Source of the DNA: Caenorhabditis remanei
Lineage: Eukaryota; Nematoda; Chromadorea; Rhabditida; Rhabditidae
NCBI RefSeq assembly: GCF_010183535.1
Contig: NC_071328.1
Location: forward strand, 13,950,001-14,014,000
Direction of reading: 5' to 3'
DNA: 64,000 nucleotides
Under the pieces are notes generated by a model, which saw only the letters and a list, made by a program, of their open reading frames with translations, searched no databases and was not told where the DNA came from. Shown one piece after another: positions 47,345-58,690 of this stretch. The translations under genes and the position numbers were made by a program. Position 1 is the stretch's first letter. Every line of letters starts with the position of its first letter.

Positions 47345-48872
47345 TTTGATGTTTTTGTGTTGGTTGTAATCAGAACCCGGCAAAATAAGCTAATTATAAT
47401 GTTATATTATAACGATTAGACCTAGATTTGACGGTTCTGATTCGGGCGGTTTCAATTGGAGAAGGTCAATTTTATGTAGTTTTGATTCATATGTACCAGA
47501 AAATTTCATCGAGCCTATTTAACAGGAAAGTTTCAAAATTTCAAATGACCACGACTTAAAACATACTTACCTTAACAAAAAGTTCCTATGTTGCAGAAAA
47601 ACTTGTACAAAGGTAATTTATCGGTGGTCTGTTAGGTTGCTCCATTTTGAGTCAGTAATAGAGAATGGGGAAACGGCAATCTGACTGAATGAGTAAATCA
47701 ATAATAGGAGTGTGAATGGGAAACTGAGGAAGGTCGTAAGGAGAGTATGGGAGGACAAGGCAGAGAAGACAGAAAGGTAAATATCCGAGTTGCATGGAAT
47801 TCCGACTTCCGACTTCCGGGCATTTTTTCCATTCCTACTTCCGACTTCCGACTTCCGGATAACAAAAATCACTTCCGACTTTCGCCTTCCGACTTAAGGA
47901 TAAGGAATTTCACTTCCGACTTCCGTCATTCCATAACTGTGGAATTTTCGAAAAGTGCATTTCGCAAAAATACTTGAAAAAATGGTCTAAAAAGAGGGAA
48001 AATTGGCTTTTCTTCATCCAAAACCTAATTTTCCACTAATTTTCGCGATATTCATGATTTTTTTCTTGGAGTTTTTGAAAGTTTGAGAAAAAATCTAATT
48101 CCGACTTCCGACTTCCAACTTCCGACTTCCGGGCGTTTTTTCACTTCCGACTTCCAAGTTCCGACTTCCGGATAAGGAAAATCGCTTCCGACTTCCGACT
48201 TCCGACTTCCGGATAAGAAAATTTCACTTCCATGCAACTCTGGTAAATATAGGGCTAACGAGCAGATAGAAAAGGTGTTTTTGGGAAAAGGTTGGGCAAC
48301 AGAACGTTCAATTTGGTCATGTGGCACATGAATTGAAAAAGGGCCCCATAGAAAGAGCCAATTGGCCTCATGGGCACTAGTTGGGCACCACACGGGTCCC
48401 AAGTGGTCGAGCAAACGCGCTCTACCGCACACGATAATTTTTTTGCCACGATTTTCTCTTCAATATTTACCGACATCTGTTTCTATCTTCCCTATCTCAT
48501 CTTTCCCCGTTCCCCCACACTCTCCTTACGACCTTCCTCATTCTCCCATTCACATTCCCATTATTGATTTACTCACGTAGTCTGTCTCATTGTCTTTCAC
48601 TCACCATCTACTTGAAATGGAGCAACCTAACCATCCGCCGATAAGTTATCTGTGCACAAAAGTTATTCTGCAACACATGAACTTTTTGTTAAGGTAAGAT
48701 TTGAAATATTTTTTAGTTTTCTGGTACGAATCAGAGCTACGCCCGAATCAGAACCACCCAAAATATAACTTTCCAAATCAATACCGTCAAATCTAGGTCT
48801 AATCGTTCTAATATGATGTTATAATTAACATCATTTGGTCGCTTCTGATTTTAACCAACACAAAAACAATTT
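47345..48872. repeat. Large inverted duplication containing the first exon of the F-box gene
   Basis: The left arm (47345-47770) and the right arm (48490-48872) are inverse: the words TTTTTGTGTTGG, TTAGACCTAGATTTGACGG and GGTTGCTCCAT on the left recur as complements on the right. On the - strand of the left arm MEQPNRPPINYLC reads like the F-box gene start (MEQPNHPPISYLC), but the frame then breaks at a stop. Confidence 0.75.
47800..48240 (+). repeat. GACTTCC minisatellite
   Basis: Repeated ACTTCCGACTTCCG units with AT-rich spacers; the inverse of the 33110-33420 block. It fills the centre between the arms of the inverted duplication. Confidence 0.8.
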
Positions 48873-50453
48873 GTCACAGAAGTTTGTGAAAAATCTGAAT
48901 GAGAAAAATGATGGAAAGTAACAGCTTTTATTCATATTCGCTTATTTTACTTGTCCACGAGGAGTACACCATTGAAATGGTGTGAGGTGTCAAATTACAA
49001 ATTGTAGATCAAATCCTAGAGCTCATTTTTGTAGTTGACCATTCTTTGATATCTCCGCCCACTTTTGAGATATGCGTCTCCAACAGAAAGGAAGACACAT
49101 AGAAGCTATCTTTATAGACGCATATCTCAAAAGTGGGCGGAGATATCAAAAAACTGTCAACTACAAAAATGAACTCCTGGATTTGGTCTACAAGAAAAAT
49201 GTAAATGTTCCAATATTGGATAAAAGGGGATGTCATGACGGGCTCTCAAAGAGTCGATTTCATACTGATCGCATTTTCTACAGTGACCATTGTGTTACAA
49301 TGACAAACTACACTGACCGACATAAAACTGCTTTACAGAACCAGAATGGCTCAGCAATGCCCTGCAATGGTAGCACTACACAAATCAACGCCCGTCCAAA
49401 TCCACAACATTATCATTACTCCATCAAATGTTGTGATTGATGACTACACTAAACTCAATCTAAGCGTTGTTTGCATTCCAAAAACTGGAGAAACTTCTCG
49501 ATATCTCCGATTGAACAACAAGAAAGGTGGATGGAATTATGATATTGATGAGTATGGCTTCAAACATCAAGAATTCGAAAATGCGGTTTATCAGCAAGTG
49601 GAATGTTGGGAGACGCAAAAGGAGATAATGGAGGAGGAGTTGGAAGAGGATCTGAAAACATCGAATCCCATTTTCTTTGAGGTTATCAAGAACAAATATG
49701 AAAGATCGTTTGGAGACTATGTATTCAAACTTGAAATGTATAATTTGAAGAGAGCTGGTCAACCGTCTCCTTACAATCGATTTATTCAATTAGCTGTCAG
49801 TTCTTCAAACTCATATCGTAGAGTGGAATATACCAATTACGACGAAACTCTATCGAAATCCATGGATTCCTTGATTTCGAAACTGTTTTCTCTGAACAAC
49901 AACACAATAAGAATCGGGAGTATCAAAGTGGAGAAAGAGGGAGTTAATAGTCTAAACTCAATTTCTCCAAAGATAAATCACAATCAGTTCCCTGTGGCGT
50001 CAATTATAACAGTTGAAAGCATATCTGGTGACTTGCCAATTTTCAAGAACACTGGTATTCATATAATTGAAAATTGTACTGTGCAGTATGGTTCAATAGC
50101 TACTCGTGTTCATTTCCGGGGCAGCTCATGTTCTACTAGGAATGTTCATAGTTTGATCGAATCGCTAAAGAAAAACTTGATAGGAAAACATCTATCGATT
50201 GAAACTAATCGTTCAAGTCCAAGGTGGTTGAGCTCGGTTCCTAATTCCGTTAAGGGTACCATTCTTGTTGACGGGTAAGAACTTTTAAAAATATACTAAA
50301 ATAATTGTAATTTACAGTAATCGCATCACTTGCTATACAGTTGAAGATAGGAAAAAATGGATAGAAATCAACTGCTATTATATCCCGATACCCGACAGCA
50401 TTTCTCAAATTCATGTGGAAGTTCATCCAATTGGACATGCCATTCGAAATTGA
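48617..50453 (+). CDS. F-box protein of the nematode FBXC / DUF3557 type
   Basis: Three exons, 48617-48693, 49339-50274 and 50318-50453, with matching phases (AG/A and GG/T), give 382 residues. The N-terminus (SYLCTKVILQHMNFLLR, then a CPAM segment) fits the short degenerate F-box of this worm family. The body matches the DUF3557-type region: GGWNYDIDEYGF, then NRFIQLAVSSS, then YDETLSKSMDSLISKLF, then an RIGSIKV segment. Such proteins are thought to be substrate adaptors of SCF ubiquitin ligases, with the C-terminal region binding targets; the target here is unknown. No stops or frameshifts. The first intron carries a foldback repeat (about 49010-49190). The first exon lies in the right arm of an inverted duplication, so the promoter may be newly formed. 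Naming within the family is from memory of its motifs. Confidence 0.8.
49010..49190. repeat. Foldback repeat in the F-box gene intron
   Basis: A full CTCCGCCCACTTTTGAG family palindrome with a 60-base spacer, the same type that crowds the CK1 kinase introns. Confidence 0.8.
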
Positions 50454-50939
50454 TCATAGATCTTACAACTGGAATTTGTTGAGAATTTGTTGATAACTGC
50501 ATTTTTTTTTATTTTTTGTTAAGATTTTTTCAAATTCTTTATTTTTGCTATGTAATGAAATCACATTTTTCTGGATTAACTTCGGACGGTTTTTCTTTTT
50601 TCGACAAAACTACATCCAATTTCCAAACTGCAACTGCTCTCTTTTTCATTTAAAACAATATATCACATGACCGCCAGAGTGAAGGGTAACATGTGGTCAT
50701 CGATGAATTATTACTTCTTTTGTCTTTCACATTGCTCACATGAACCAGTCATAAATCAAGTTCTCTACTCAACACCCCCCGTCGCTCATCTTTTCTTTTC
50801 TCTCATTCACCCCATAAGATCGTCTACCGGAATGACGAGCCCTCCTGATTTTCTTTGAATTCAACTTATTTCTGTTATTCTGACTATAAACGCCAGTAAT
50901 TAAAATAGGCATTCATTAATTAAATCTACAGTGCTTGGT

Positions 50940-51822
50940 GTCACGAGTACTTCCACGTAGTGGTCCCTCTTCTTCAGTACACTAGTCCACAGACCATCTA
51001 GAGCGTGTTCTCCTATTTTGAGGTTTAGGTCACAAGAAGATATTCTTCGTCAATTACATCAAGCCGCTACTGAAATTGAATCATGAGAGCAGTGGATGGT
51101 CAAATATGTCCGATGCAGAAAAAGAGGTCTATATTGGAAGGATATTTGAACAGGATGGCGTTTTGTTGGATGCTTCAAAAACAAAGAAGAATACTGTAGA
51201 ATGCTGAAAGTATACTAATGCTTACCACAGTAGATCATATTCTCTACTCCAACTTTTTCAATGACTTCTGTGCGGCGGAGGCGTGCCGCAGATGTTGTAA
51301 TAGACAATAGCCGAAATTGTGAACGCCGAAGGACGGAGAATCTCTTTCTTGGGCTTCCTCGAAATCCACATGTCTTCCAATCGGGATCATTGAGACTGGT
51401 TCGTACCTCGCATCATTGAAAAACTTAGTCAGTGTGACTGCATCCGATTTTAGAATGAGCCTGATTTCCTGTTTCATACGGTTTTGAAGGAATTTATCCA
51501 TGAGGAAAATTTTCCAGTGGTGCAGAATTCTTCTTTATTTTTGAAGCATCCAACAAAATGCTCTCAAGATCAAGAAAGCGGATGGGGGAAGCCAAAAGAA
51601 TGACTATGAACAGTGGAAACTCGAAGAAAATTACATTCGACACTATGGAAAAGAGTGTAAATTATATCTAAATTGCCTGTAAAAAAACAATGTGTTTTTT
51701 CATTTCAGATGAAAGAGTTCATTGAATATGGTGTAACCGATGCGCTAGAGGGAAATATGCTGATTTTCAAAAGAGGAGAACACGCTCTAGAAGGGTTATG
51801 GGCCTGCGTACTGAAGAAGAGA
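50940..51822. repeat. Inverted duplication of an unrecognised coding fragment
   Basis: The left arm (about 50970-51190) and the right arm (about 51533-51822) share, in inverse orientation, GGAGAACACGCTCTAGA, TACTGAAGAAGAG and TTGTTGGATGCTTCAAAA. In the right arm an exon-like frame (51707-51900, acceptor TTTCAG before it) encodes GEHALEGLWACVLKKR and stops at TAA. The left-arm counterpart on the - strand reads GEHALDGLW before breaking. The family is not recognised. Confidence 0.55.
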
Positions 51823-51900
51823 TTCAGCCCGCGAAAATGGAGGGAATTATGGGTCCATTCGGTCATGACTGCAGCTTTAATTGATGATTATCTTTTCTAA
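51707..51900 (+). CDS. Exon-like fragment, unrecognised
   Basis: After a TTTCAG acceptor the frame runs 64 residues (starting MKEFIEYGVTDALEG) to TAA at the end. A possible companion exon lies at about 51041-51207 (contains SNMSDAEKEVYIGRIFEQ, ends TGA), but the two do not join simply. This may be the last exon of a decayed gene. Confidence 0.25.
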
Positions 51901-53059
51901 TTTACTACATTTTTTCTATTGCTGGTCTTTTTAATAAATGTAAGCAACTAAAAAAGTCTTAAAAACCCCAAAAACGCAAAATAACAACAGCAAAAAGCTC
52001 CGGATTTCGAATTGTCACGTATTTTCAAGTCATTTCGTTCATTTTTTAATCAAAAGGACGCTGGACAACAGAAATTTAAAAATTGTGAGGGGACAAACCG
52101 AACTTGCAAAGATCGGGCTGCCCTGGCTACCCGGAGTTGCCCGATTTCAAATTTTTTTAACTGAATTTTGCTACATTTGAAGAACATCTCGATGAAATTT
52201 CGAAATTCGTGATAAAAACTTTTAAATTCGTTCACCTAAATCCATACTTGCAACGGGCCGATAAAATTTGAAATTTTGACCATACTTCAGAATTCAATCA
52301 AAAGATAGTTATGCATCAAAAAATTGAAATTTTTAATGTAAACTTTCAAAAAAATTCAAAAAATTTGGTAAAAATAGATTCCTTTTTTGAAGCCGGGCTT
52401 TCGGGCCGGGCCGGGCCTTGAAAATTCTCTACCGGCCCCGGCCCGGGCCTTCGGGCCTTGCCGGGCCGGGCCGTAAATTTGCAAGTATGCCTAAATCCCA
52501 AAAAGTACTAATACAGACAATGAAATATTACAGTTTAACTTTGATCGATAGTGTTATTCTCGAATTTTCGTAACAGGGCGAATTTCAGTCTCAAGTCTGT
52601 GACAAACAAATATGAAACAAGGGAAAACAAAATATCATGTCGAAAGTAACGTAAAAATGGAAAAACTAAACAAACATAAGGGAACAAACGTCCTTCACGG
52701 CCCCCCTCCCCTCCTCCTCTCCTCCCCCGCTTCTTCTCAACATATTCATTTATTTAGCATTCAAGACGTCTTACCGGAATAGATCGTCGAAATTTTTATT
52801 ATAACTGATTATTTTTGAATTATTATCTTCTGCTGATTGTTTTGTGATGAAAAGGTAAGATAATGTACAATTTTAATTGAAAAAAGTAGAAAATAGATGT
52901 TTTTATTTATTTTAGACACTTTTGTGTATGAGTCCTGCTTTTTGTTGCTACAAAAATTTATACCTTTGTAAAACTACATTTTAGAAAATAAAATTGGAAA
53001 AAGTGAAATAAAATAAAAGAAACTGTAATAAAAATAAAAGAAACTGTAATAACAAGAGG

Positions 53060-53558
53060 ACAACACTGGCTGATTTCATCAATAAAGAAGACCTTCACAT
53101 CCCTCAGTTGGTCAGTGAGATGATTTTTCATAGAATCGCTCATTCGTTTGAATTCCTCTCCAGTTTTTGGCTAAAAATTCCAAAAAATTATTTCAATTTC
53201 AATATGAAATCTTACAGAAATGCCGAGAGTCGAGTGAAGCGTATTCCCTCCAACATTGAATGCTGCTCCACAAGTGAAAGCCGTGACCAAGCAGGCATTA
53301 TCGGATCGGAAGAACTCATTGATGTCTTGACGGAGAATTTTGAGTAGTGTGGGTTTTCCACAACCTCCTGGAGCGTCAAGCATGATGTGGAAAGGGTTTC
53401 CCTAAAGATGTATGTTTATTTTCACAAAATAACTAAAAATCATTTACCGCGATTGTAGAAAACCGGGCCTTCACACAATCACGGATGAGTGTTTGATTCC
53501 GAGACAACTGAACAGAAGTCGGCCGAAACAAGCGAACAGAATTCAGACGGTTAATTTG
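53060..53558 (-). pseudogene. PIF1/Helitron-type helicase fragment, copy 2
   Basis: Exons 53558-53448, 53401-53216 and 53170 to about 53060. The order is LSRNQTLIRDCVKAR (Q-motif-like region), LDAPGGCGKPTLLKIL (Walker A), then VKVFFIDEIS (Walker B). The Walker A Ser/Thr is Pro, which should abolish nucleotide binding. Homology to copy 1 stops just after Walker B and AT-rich DNA takes over, so the C-terminal two-thirds are gone. Confidence 0.7.
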
Positions 53559-54098
53559 CTGGGGGGAAGAAAAGAGCATTCTGGTCACGTCTGAAAAAAC
53601 GGTAGGTACGGTATCTAAAACAAGAAGGAGTACGGTATTTAAAATGGCGAAGAAGTAGAATGAGCCATCCTTAATTGTCCTAAATGTTATAAAATGTCGC
53701 ATAATTGCAATGTTTGCAGGGCTATATCAATGGTGGGCGTGATTCAGTTTACACTGCAACTCATCGTTGGGACTACCTGTGGGTGCCCTCGTCAAGTTTT
53801 GAAAAAGAAGAAAGGTGCGATTGTTTGTTGAGTAAGTAGTTTATTAACTTTACGAAAAGGAAAAAGAAATAAAAAAAGCTTAAAAATTATAAAATAAAAA
53901 CTGAAGGATATTTAAATGGATGATAGTTGGAAGTCGATAGGCGTAGGCATGTAGCTCAGAGATCGTATTCTTTCTTGACAGCTGGGAGCTCGTGTTGGAA
54001 GAACTTCAAGTTTAATGGTTGGTTGTGGTGGAAGCGGCAGACAGTGCACATTGCCAAAGCTGAAATTATCAGGTTTTAATGAATAAAATAAGTTGTTT

Positions 54099-54605
54099 CT
54101 AAGTGAATAAGAAGTAGCTTTGAGCGAAAAACTGACGAATTTGAGTCATTCCTTCCTCGATAGTTTCCATTGGACGAGCGGAATTGAATTTCTTGCAGGC
54201 ATTGCAAAGATAGATGATGAGTGGTCCCGTCTCCTTGAACAAATACTCTGGTTTCAAGACATCGACAGTTTCAGCTGGGATGATTGCGGACTTCGCCTTG
54301 GATCTGATCCATTCCTATAAAATTCCACAATATACTTGAAAATAATATAATAAATTTACCATTTTCTTTGGATCGCGGTATTCATCGTTTTCGATCTTGT
54401 CTTCACGCTTTCTTTTAAGTGGAGTTTTTGGCAAGAAGTTGTTTTTTGGAGTTTCAACGACCATCTCTTCATCTTTTGAAAATTTGTAGTGCTTCTTAAC
54501 TGTGAGTACTTTCAACTTGTCACCATCTTTAACAACAGCTGGAGTCCGCTCTTTCCAGTCGACCGGGTCATCACATTTACAGTGTAAAGTAGTTGTCACA
54601 TTCAT
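54099..54605 (-). CDS. Small basic protein with a Cys-rich motif, 153 residues
   Basis: Exons 54605-54360 (ATG) and 54314-54099 (TAG), phase 0. The N-terminus carries HCKCDD; the middle is Lys-rich (PLKRKRED); the second exon has CNACKKF. Just downstream, after a TTTCAG (about 54050-53955), another frame encodes CTVCRFHH and ends TGA. This looks like a second half of a Cys/His zinc-binding site, but no GT donor was found to connect it. Either the donor was lost or the models are incomplete. It lies between two helicase pseudogene copies and could belong to the same mobile element. Confidence 0.4.
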
Positions 54606-54663
54606 TTAATGATAACGTAATTGGTGTGAAAAAGTGAAGATAGAAAGTACGGTATTCAATTGA

Positions 54664-56669
54664 TCAATCAGTAATCATCATATCCAGGTATCGCCGCTTC
54701 TGGAGTCGTCGATATTCCTCATTCGATCCCTCCGGAACGTCACACTTCTCCGTTCTTAAAGACGTCAGTCTACACAATCGGAGCTGACGGCATCGCGAAA
54801 GAGCTGTATATGCAAAGCCTCCGGTGAACAAGTTTTCGGAAATGAAGATGACACCATCAAAAGTTTTTCCTTGAGACATATGGACCGTCATCACTTCTGC
54901 TGCTTGAATCGGATATTGACTACAACGTTTTCCCATCGTTTTGGAAGAAGAACTTTGGCACATCGATGACAGTTTGGGGGTTGAATCTGTAAGTATTTGA
55001 GCTACGTGTTGAAAATTCAAATTTTATTGCTTACTGGATTTTCAAGAATTCGTCCAGATGTTTTCCCACTCGTCCGTTATACGGGCCTGGCTCCTTCTTG
55101 AGGGTCATATTGAGCATCACCTTACATCCCACAGCCAGTTCCATAAAGTGTGGCCGTTTACTTGTTTCGTGGAACTTTGCGAGCCCCACTGATGCAGCGA
55201 ACAGGGAATTTCTTTCTCTCTTCCATATTTCGAATTCGCTAAAATTTATACCATAGGAAATATCTCGGTTAAGTTTTTGCAGGCAAATTTAGGAAAAAAC
55301 CTCCATTTTCACTCATGTTTTGTTAAAACTGGCTTTTGCTCGAATATAGAGCAAAAATCAGTCAAAAATCCATTCTTAGCTATTTTTCAGCCATTTTTCC
55401 CAAAAGCTCAGTTTTCCAGGTCTTAAATAAGATATAGACGCTTAAATAAAAGAACACTGGCTTTACATGCGTCTTTTTCTTGAGACTTCGAGCAAAAACC
55501 TTAATTTTTGCGGTATTTCTGAGCAAAAAACGAGGTTTTACAACATTTTCCAATTGAAAAACCGGGAAATATGCTTAAAATACATTTTTCATAAATTTTT
55601 GGGGTCAAAACACACAAAAAAACAGACAAGTTGAGTGAAAATGGGGGTTTTTTCTAAATTTGGCTGAAAAATTAAGCGATATAGCGAAATTTAGCTTTTT
55701 TAAATCAAATTTTGGCTGAAAACACAGTTTTTGATAAGACAAATTGAATTTCCTCATCATTTTTACGAAAAAAGTTAGGAGAAATACTGAAACTCGTGAA
55801 ATTTGCAGTTTTCTCAATGGGAAACCTCTTTGCGGTAGTTCCTGGGTAAATTTTTAGCTATTTTTGTCAAAATAACTTACATAAGTATTCAATTGATTCA
55901 CAGTGGCGTTTTTTGTGCCCAACACCACAAATTACTATTCAGGATTCTCGGATTGGAGTTGGTTCATGGCTTCGAAGATCGTTCTTGGTAAACTGTTTTC
56001 CAATAAGCAATTCTTCCTGAGGAAATCCTCGGAAATTTCGGCATACCAAATTTCTCGGAGCATGTCGGCGTCTCTTCCCATCTCGGCTCTCATGTTCCGA
56101 GTCAGATGAAAAAGGTGAAGAGCGCCCAGATGTTTTCCCATGCGTTTTCAACGAGCATTTCGCAACGTGCCTTCATTATCGGGGGGAAATCTGTAATATT
56201 TTGAAATATTTTCAGAAAACCCTCACGGTGAATTACCTCCAAAAACTGGTGGATGTTGGACAGGGAGAAGCTGCATGAAATCACCGAAAACCATCACTGA
56301 GAGTCCTCCAAATGGCCTTCCATCGTTCCTCAGAATCTGGAGATGCACCGAGGCTTGGATCAAAAGGACGACGCTAGCCAAGCTAATTTCTTCAATAAAA
56401 AGCACATTCACATCCTTCAATAGGTCCGTGAGTTTGGCTATCAAGGAATCATTCATTCTTTTGAATTCCTCTCCAGATTTTGGCTAAAATTTCCAAAATA
56501 ATTATTTGAATTTCAATGTAAAAACTTACAGAAATGCCGAGAGTCGAATTGCTGCTCCGCCAGTGAAAGCCGTCACCAAGCAGGCATTCTCAGATCCAAA
56601 AAAGGTGTTGACATCCTGGCGAAGAATTTTAAGCATTGTGGATTTTCCACAATCTCCTGGAGGCTCAAT
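54664..56669 (-). pseudogene. PIF1/Helitron-type helicase, copy 1, broken
   Basis: Exon-like pieces from 56669 (Walker A GDCGKST), 56483-56237 (Walker B FIEEIS, then FGGLSVMVFGDFMQLLPV), about 56180-55935 (LTRNMRAEMGRDADML), 55238-55035 (VGCKVMLNMTL, a PIF1 domain block) and 54986-54664 (YPIQAAEVMTVHMSQGKTF and ALSRCRQL). This is the full motif order of PIF1-like helicases such as those in Helitrons. Breaks: a deletion of about 25 bases relative to copy 2 after GCAGCA near 56550, a frame change near 56135, and another near 54925. It is non-functional as it stands. Confidence 0.75.
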
Positions 56670-57523
56670 CTAAAATTTTGAAATAAAATTGTTTTCCTTT
56701 GAGTATTTATCTAAATTTCGATTGCTTACATATTTTAACTAATAAATTAATTATTTCAAAAATTTTAACTCTTTTTAAATACCAAAAAACAAAAAACCCA
56801 AGGCAAAGAAAAAGTAACAAATCGACGAAAATTAGCAATTTTGTCTGTGAAAATTAAAGTTTTCAAAAAAAAATCGGTTTTCTGTTAAAATTTTACATTT
56901 CCTACATATCTCGTTATATTTTGACCAAATATTTATCAAAAATTTACAAAATTCAGAGAATCTATCATTAAACTCACTATCAGTGCTGCTCAAGAAAATG
57001 CTTGAATTTCAGTCAATTCTAGAAACAATCTAGTATAATTAGAATAGGACGGCCTATTAGAGTAAATACAATAGGTTTTTATAATGATAGTTTTTGAAAA
57101 ATAAATAAAAATTTAAAAAAAATTGAAAATGACTTTTTTCCATACTTGTCACGGGCCGGGCCGGGTCGAAATCAGGAAAAATCTCGGCCCGGCCCGGCCC
57201 GGCCCGCTCGGCCCGTTTTGAAACATTTTTTCAAAATATTTTGAGTTTTTGAACTTTTTTTTGGAAATTTTTGGAAATTTTTTGAAATTTTTTGAAAAAA
57301 GTATAGTTTTCGAATAAACATTTAAAATTGAATCAAAATGTGAATATGTATGATAATTTAAGCATTTTTACTGTTTTTTTTTCGAAAAATTTCAAAAAAA
57401 AAATTGATAAAAATGGGTACCCATTTTTAAAACCGGGCCGCCGGGCCGGGCCGGGCCAAGAGAAATTTCGGCCCGGCCCGATTTTTGACAAGTATGCTTT
57501 TTTCTAATAATCTCCTTAAACCA

Positions 57524-58036
57524 CTCTTACCTCAATAGCTTCGGAATAGCAGGCTATAAACTAGAATTTCAGAAAAATCAGTGATAATGATAATAATATT
57601 TCGACGGTCTATTCCGATAAGACGTCTTGAATACTAATAAATGAATTGGTTGAGAAGAAGAGAGGGGGACCGAGAGAGAAGGTCAACAAATATTGTTTAA
57701 AATGTGAGTGGACACCTTAATATCAACCAAAGGGCAAAATGAGTCATATGATAGATACCATAAGAATAGAAGAGGCGGAGAGAAAGAGAGGGACCGTTCT
57801 CTGCGCCCGCTACCAATATGACTCATTTTGCCCTTTGGTTGATATTAAGGTGACCAGTCACTTTTTTTTAAATGTTTGTTGACCTTCTCTCTCGGTCCCC
57901 CTGTTTCTTTTCCTCCATCACAGTTATTTTTCATTCAAGACGTCTTATCGGAATAGACCGTCGAAATATTATTATTATACTGATTTTTCTAGAATTCTAA
58001 TTTATATTCTGCGAATTGGAAAGTATTGAGGTAAGA
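57524..58036. repeat. Palindrome made of two opposed hairpin-donor units
   Basis: On the right, GACGTCTTATCGGAATAGAC (from about 57940) is followed by CTGATTTTTCTAGAATTC and GAGGTAAG (58028). The left arm is the same in reverse, ending CTTACCTC at 57526. The core has inverted GACCTTCTCTCTCGGTCCCC blocks. Confidence 0.75.
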
Positions 58037-58257
58037 GGGGTTAACGTGATTATTGGAAAAAAGTTTAGAAACAATGTTCAAATTATTAGAAAAAGTCATT
58101 TTCATATATTTTTTGAATATTGAGACATATTTGTGAAAGAATTTTTGAAGAATGAGCATCATTAATTCAAGCTTGTCGCTTTTTAAACTAAATTGTTTAA
58201 AAATTGATATTTTACAGTTTCCGCCTTCTTTTTTTGTTGAAAAAATGCTTCAGAACG

Positions 58258-58690
58258 ACAGTATAGGGTCAACTTTTGCTGTTTTCAGTGGATAATGACC
58301 AAGTTTCACAGTGTATTTCGGTATGTCCTGATTGTCCGATAAACTCAAGTTTATATGGGTTGGACAGAGCCAAAATAGTACATCATTTTTGTAGTTGACC
58401 TTTTTTTTGTATGGACACTACCATGAAAGTTATAGGGTGTCAAAGTAATTTCTCCCTGAAACCGACTAATTTCAGTGCATTTCGGAGTTTTTCACTTTGA
58501 CACCTAGTAACTTTCATGGTAGTGTCCCTACAAAAAACTGGTCAACTACAAAAATGATGTACTATTTTTGTTCTATCTAACCCATACAATATAAAATTTG
58601 TCGGACAATCAGGTGACACCAAAATAGACTGTCAAAGTTGGTCATTTTCCACTGAAAACAGCTAAAGTTGATAACCTTTTGAGCGTTTTC
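58258..58690. mobile_element. Foldback MITE
   Basis: Arms share GTTTTCAGTGGATAATGACC-type and GTAACTTTCATGGTAGTGTC-type words in inverse orientation. A partial relative lies at 32785-32980. Confidence 0.65.

Larger units (their letters stand above)
46123..48616. repeat. Repeat stretch upstream of the F-box gene
   Basis: Contents: the second copy of the 40.9-kb direct repeat (46707-47050), a tRNA-like segment (47165-47275), the left arm of a large inverted duplication (47345-47770), and a GACTTCC minisatellite (47800-48240). The right arm (48490-48872) overlaps the F-box gene. The left arm contains a decayed copy of the first F-box exon. Confidence 0.6.
50454..52957. repeat. Stretch with an inverted duplication and gene fragments
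   Basis: 50454-50900 has no gene; a hairpin unit (CGTCTACCGGAATGACG) lies at about 50820-50837. 50940-51822 is an inverted duplication (see separate entry). 51901-52250 has nothing gene-like. 52255-52500 is a GGCCCGG foldback. 52650-52740 is pyrimidine-rich, leading to a hairpin unit at 52764-52788 with a GGTAAG at 52854. Confidence 0.55.

Noticed and set aside
48617..51900. A toxin-antidote element as a firm call
   Set aside because: Only an F-box gene and inverted duplications are seen; there is no recognisable toxin partner and no population data.
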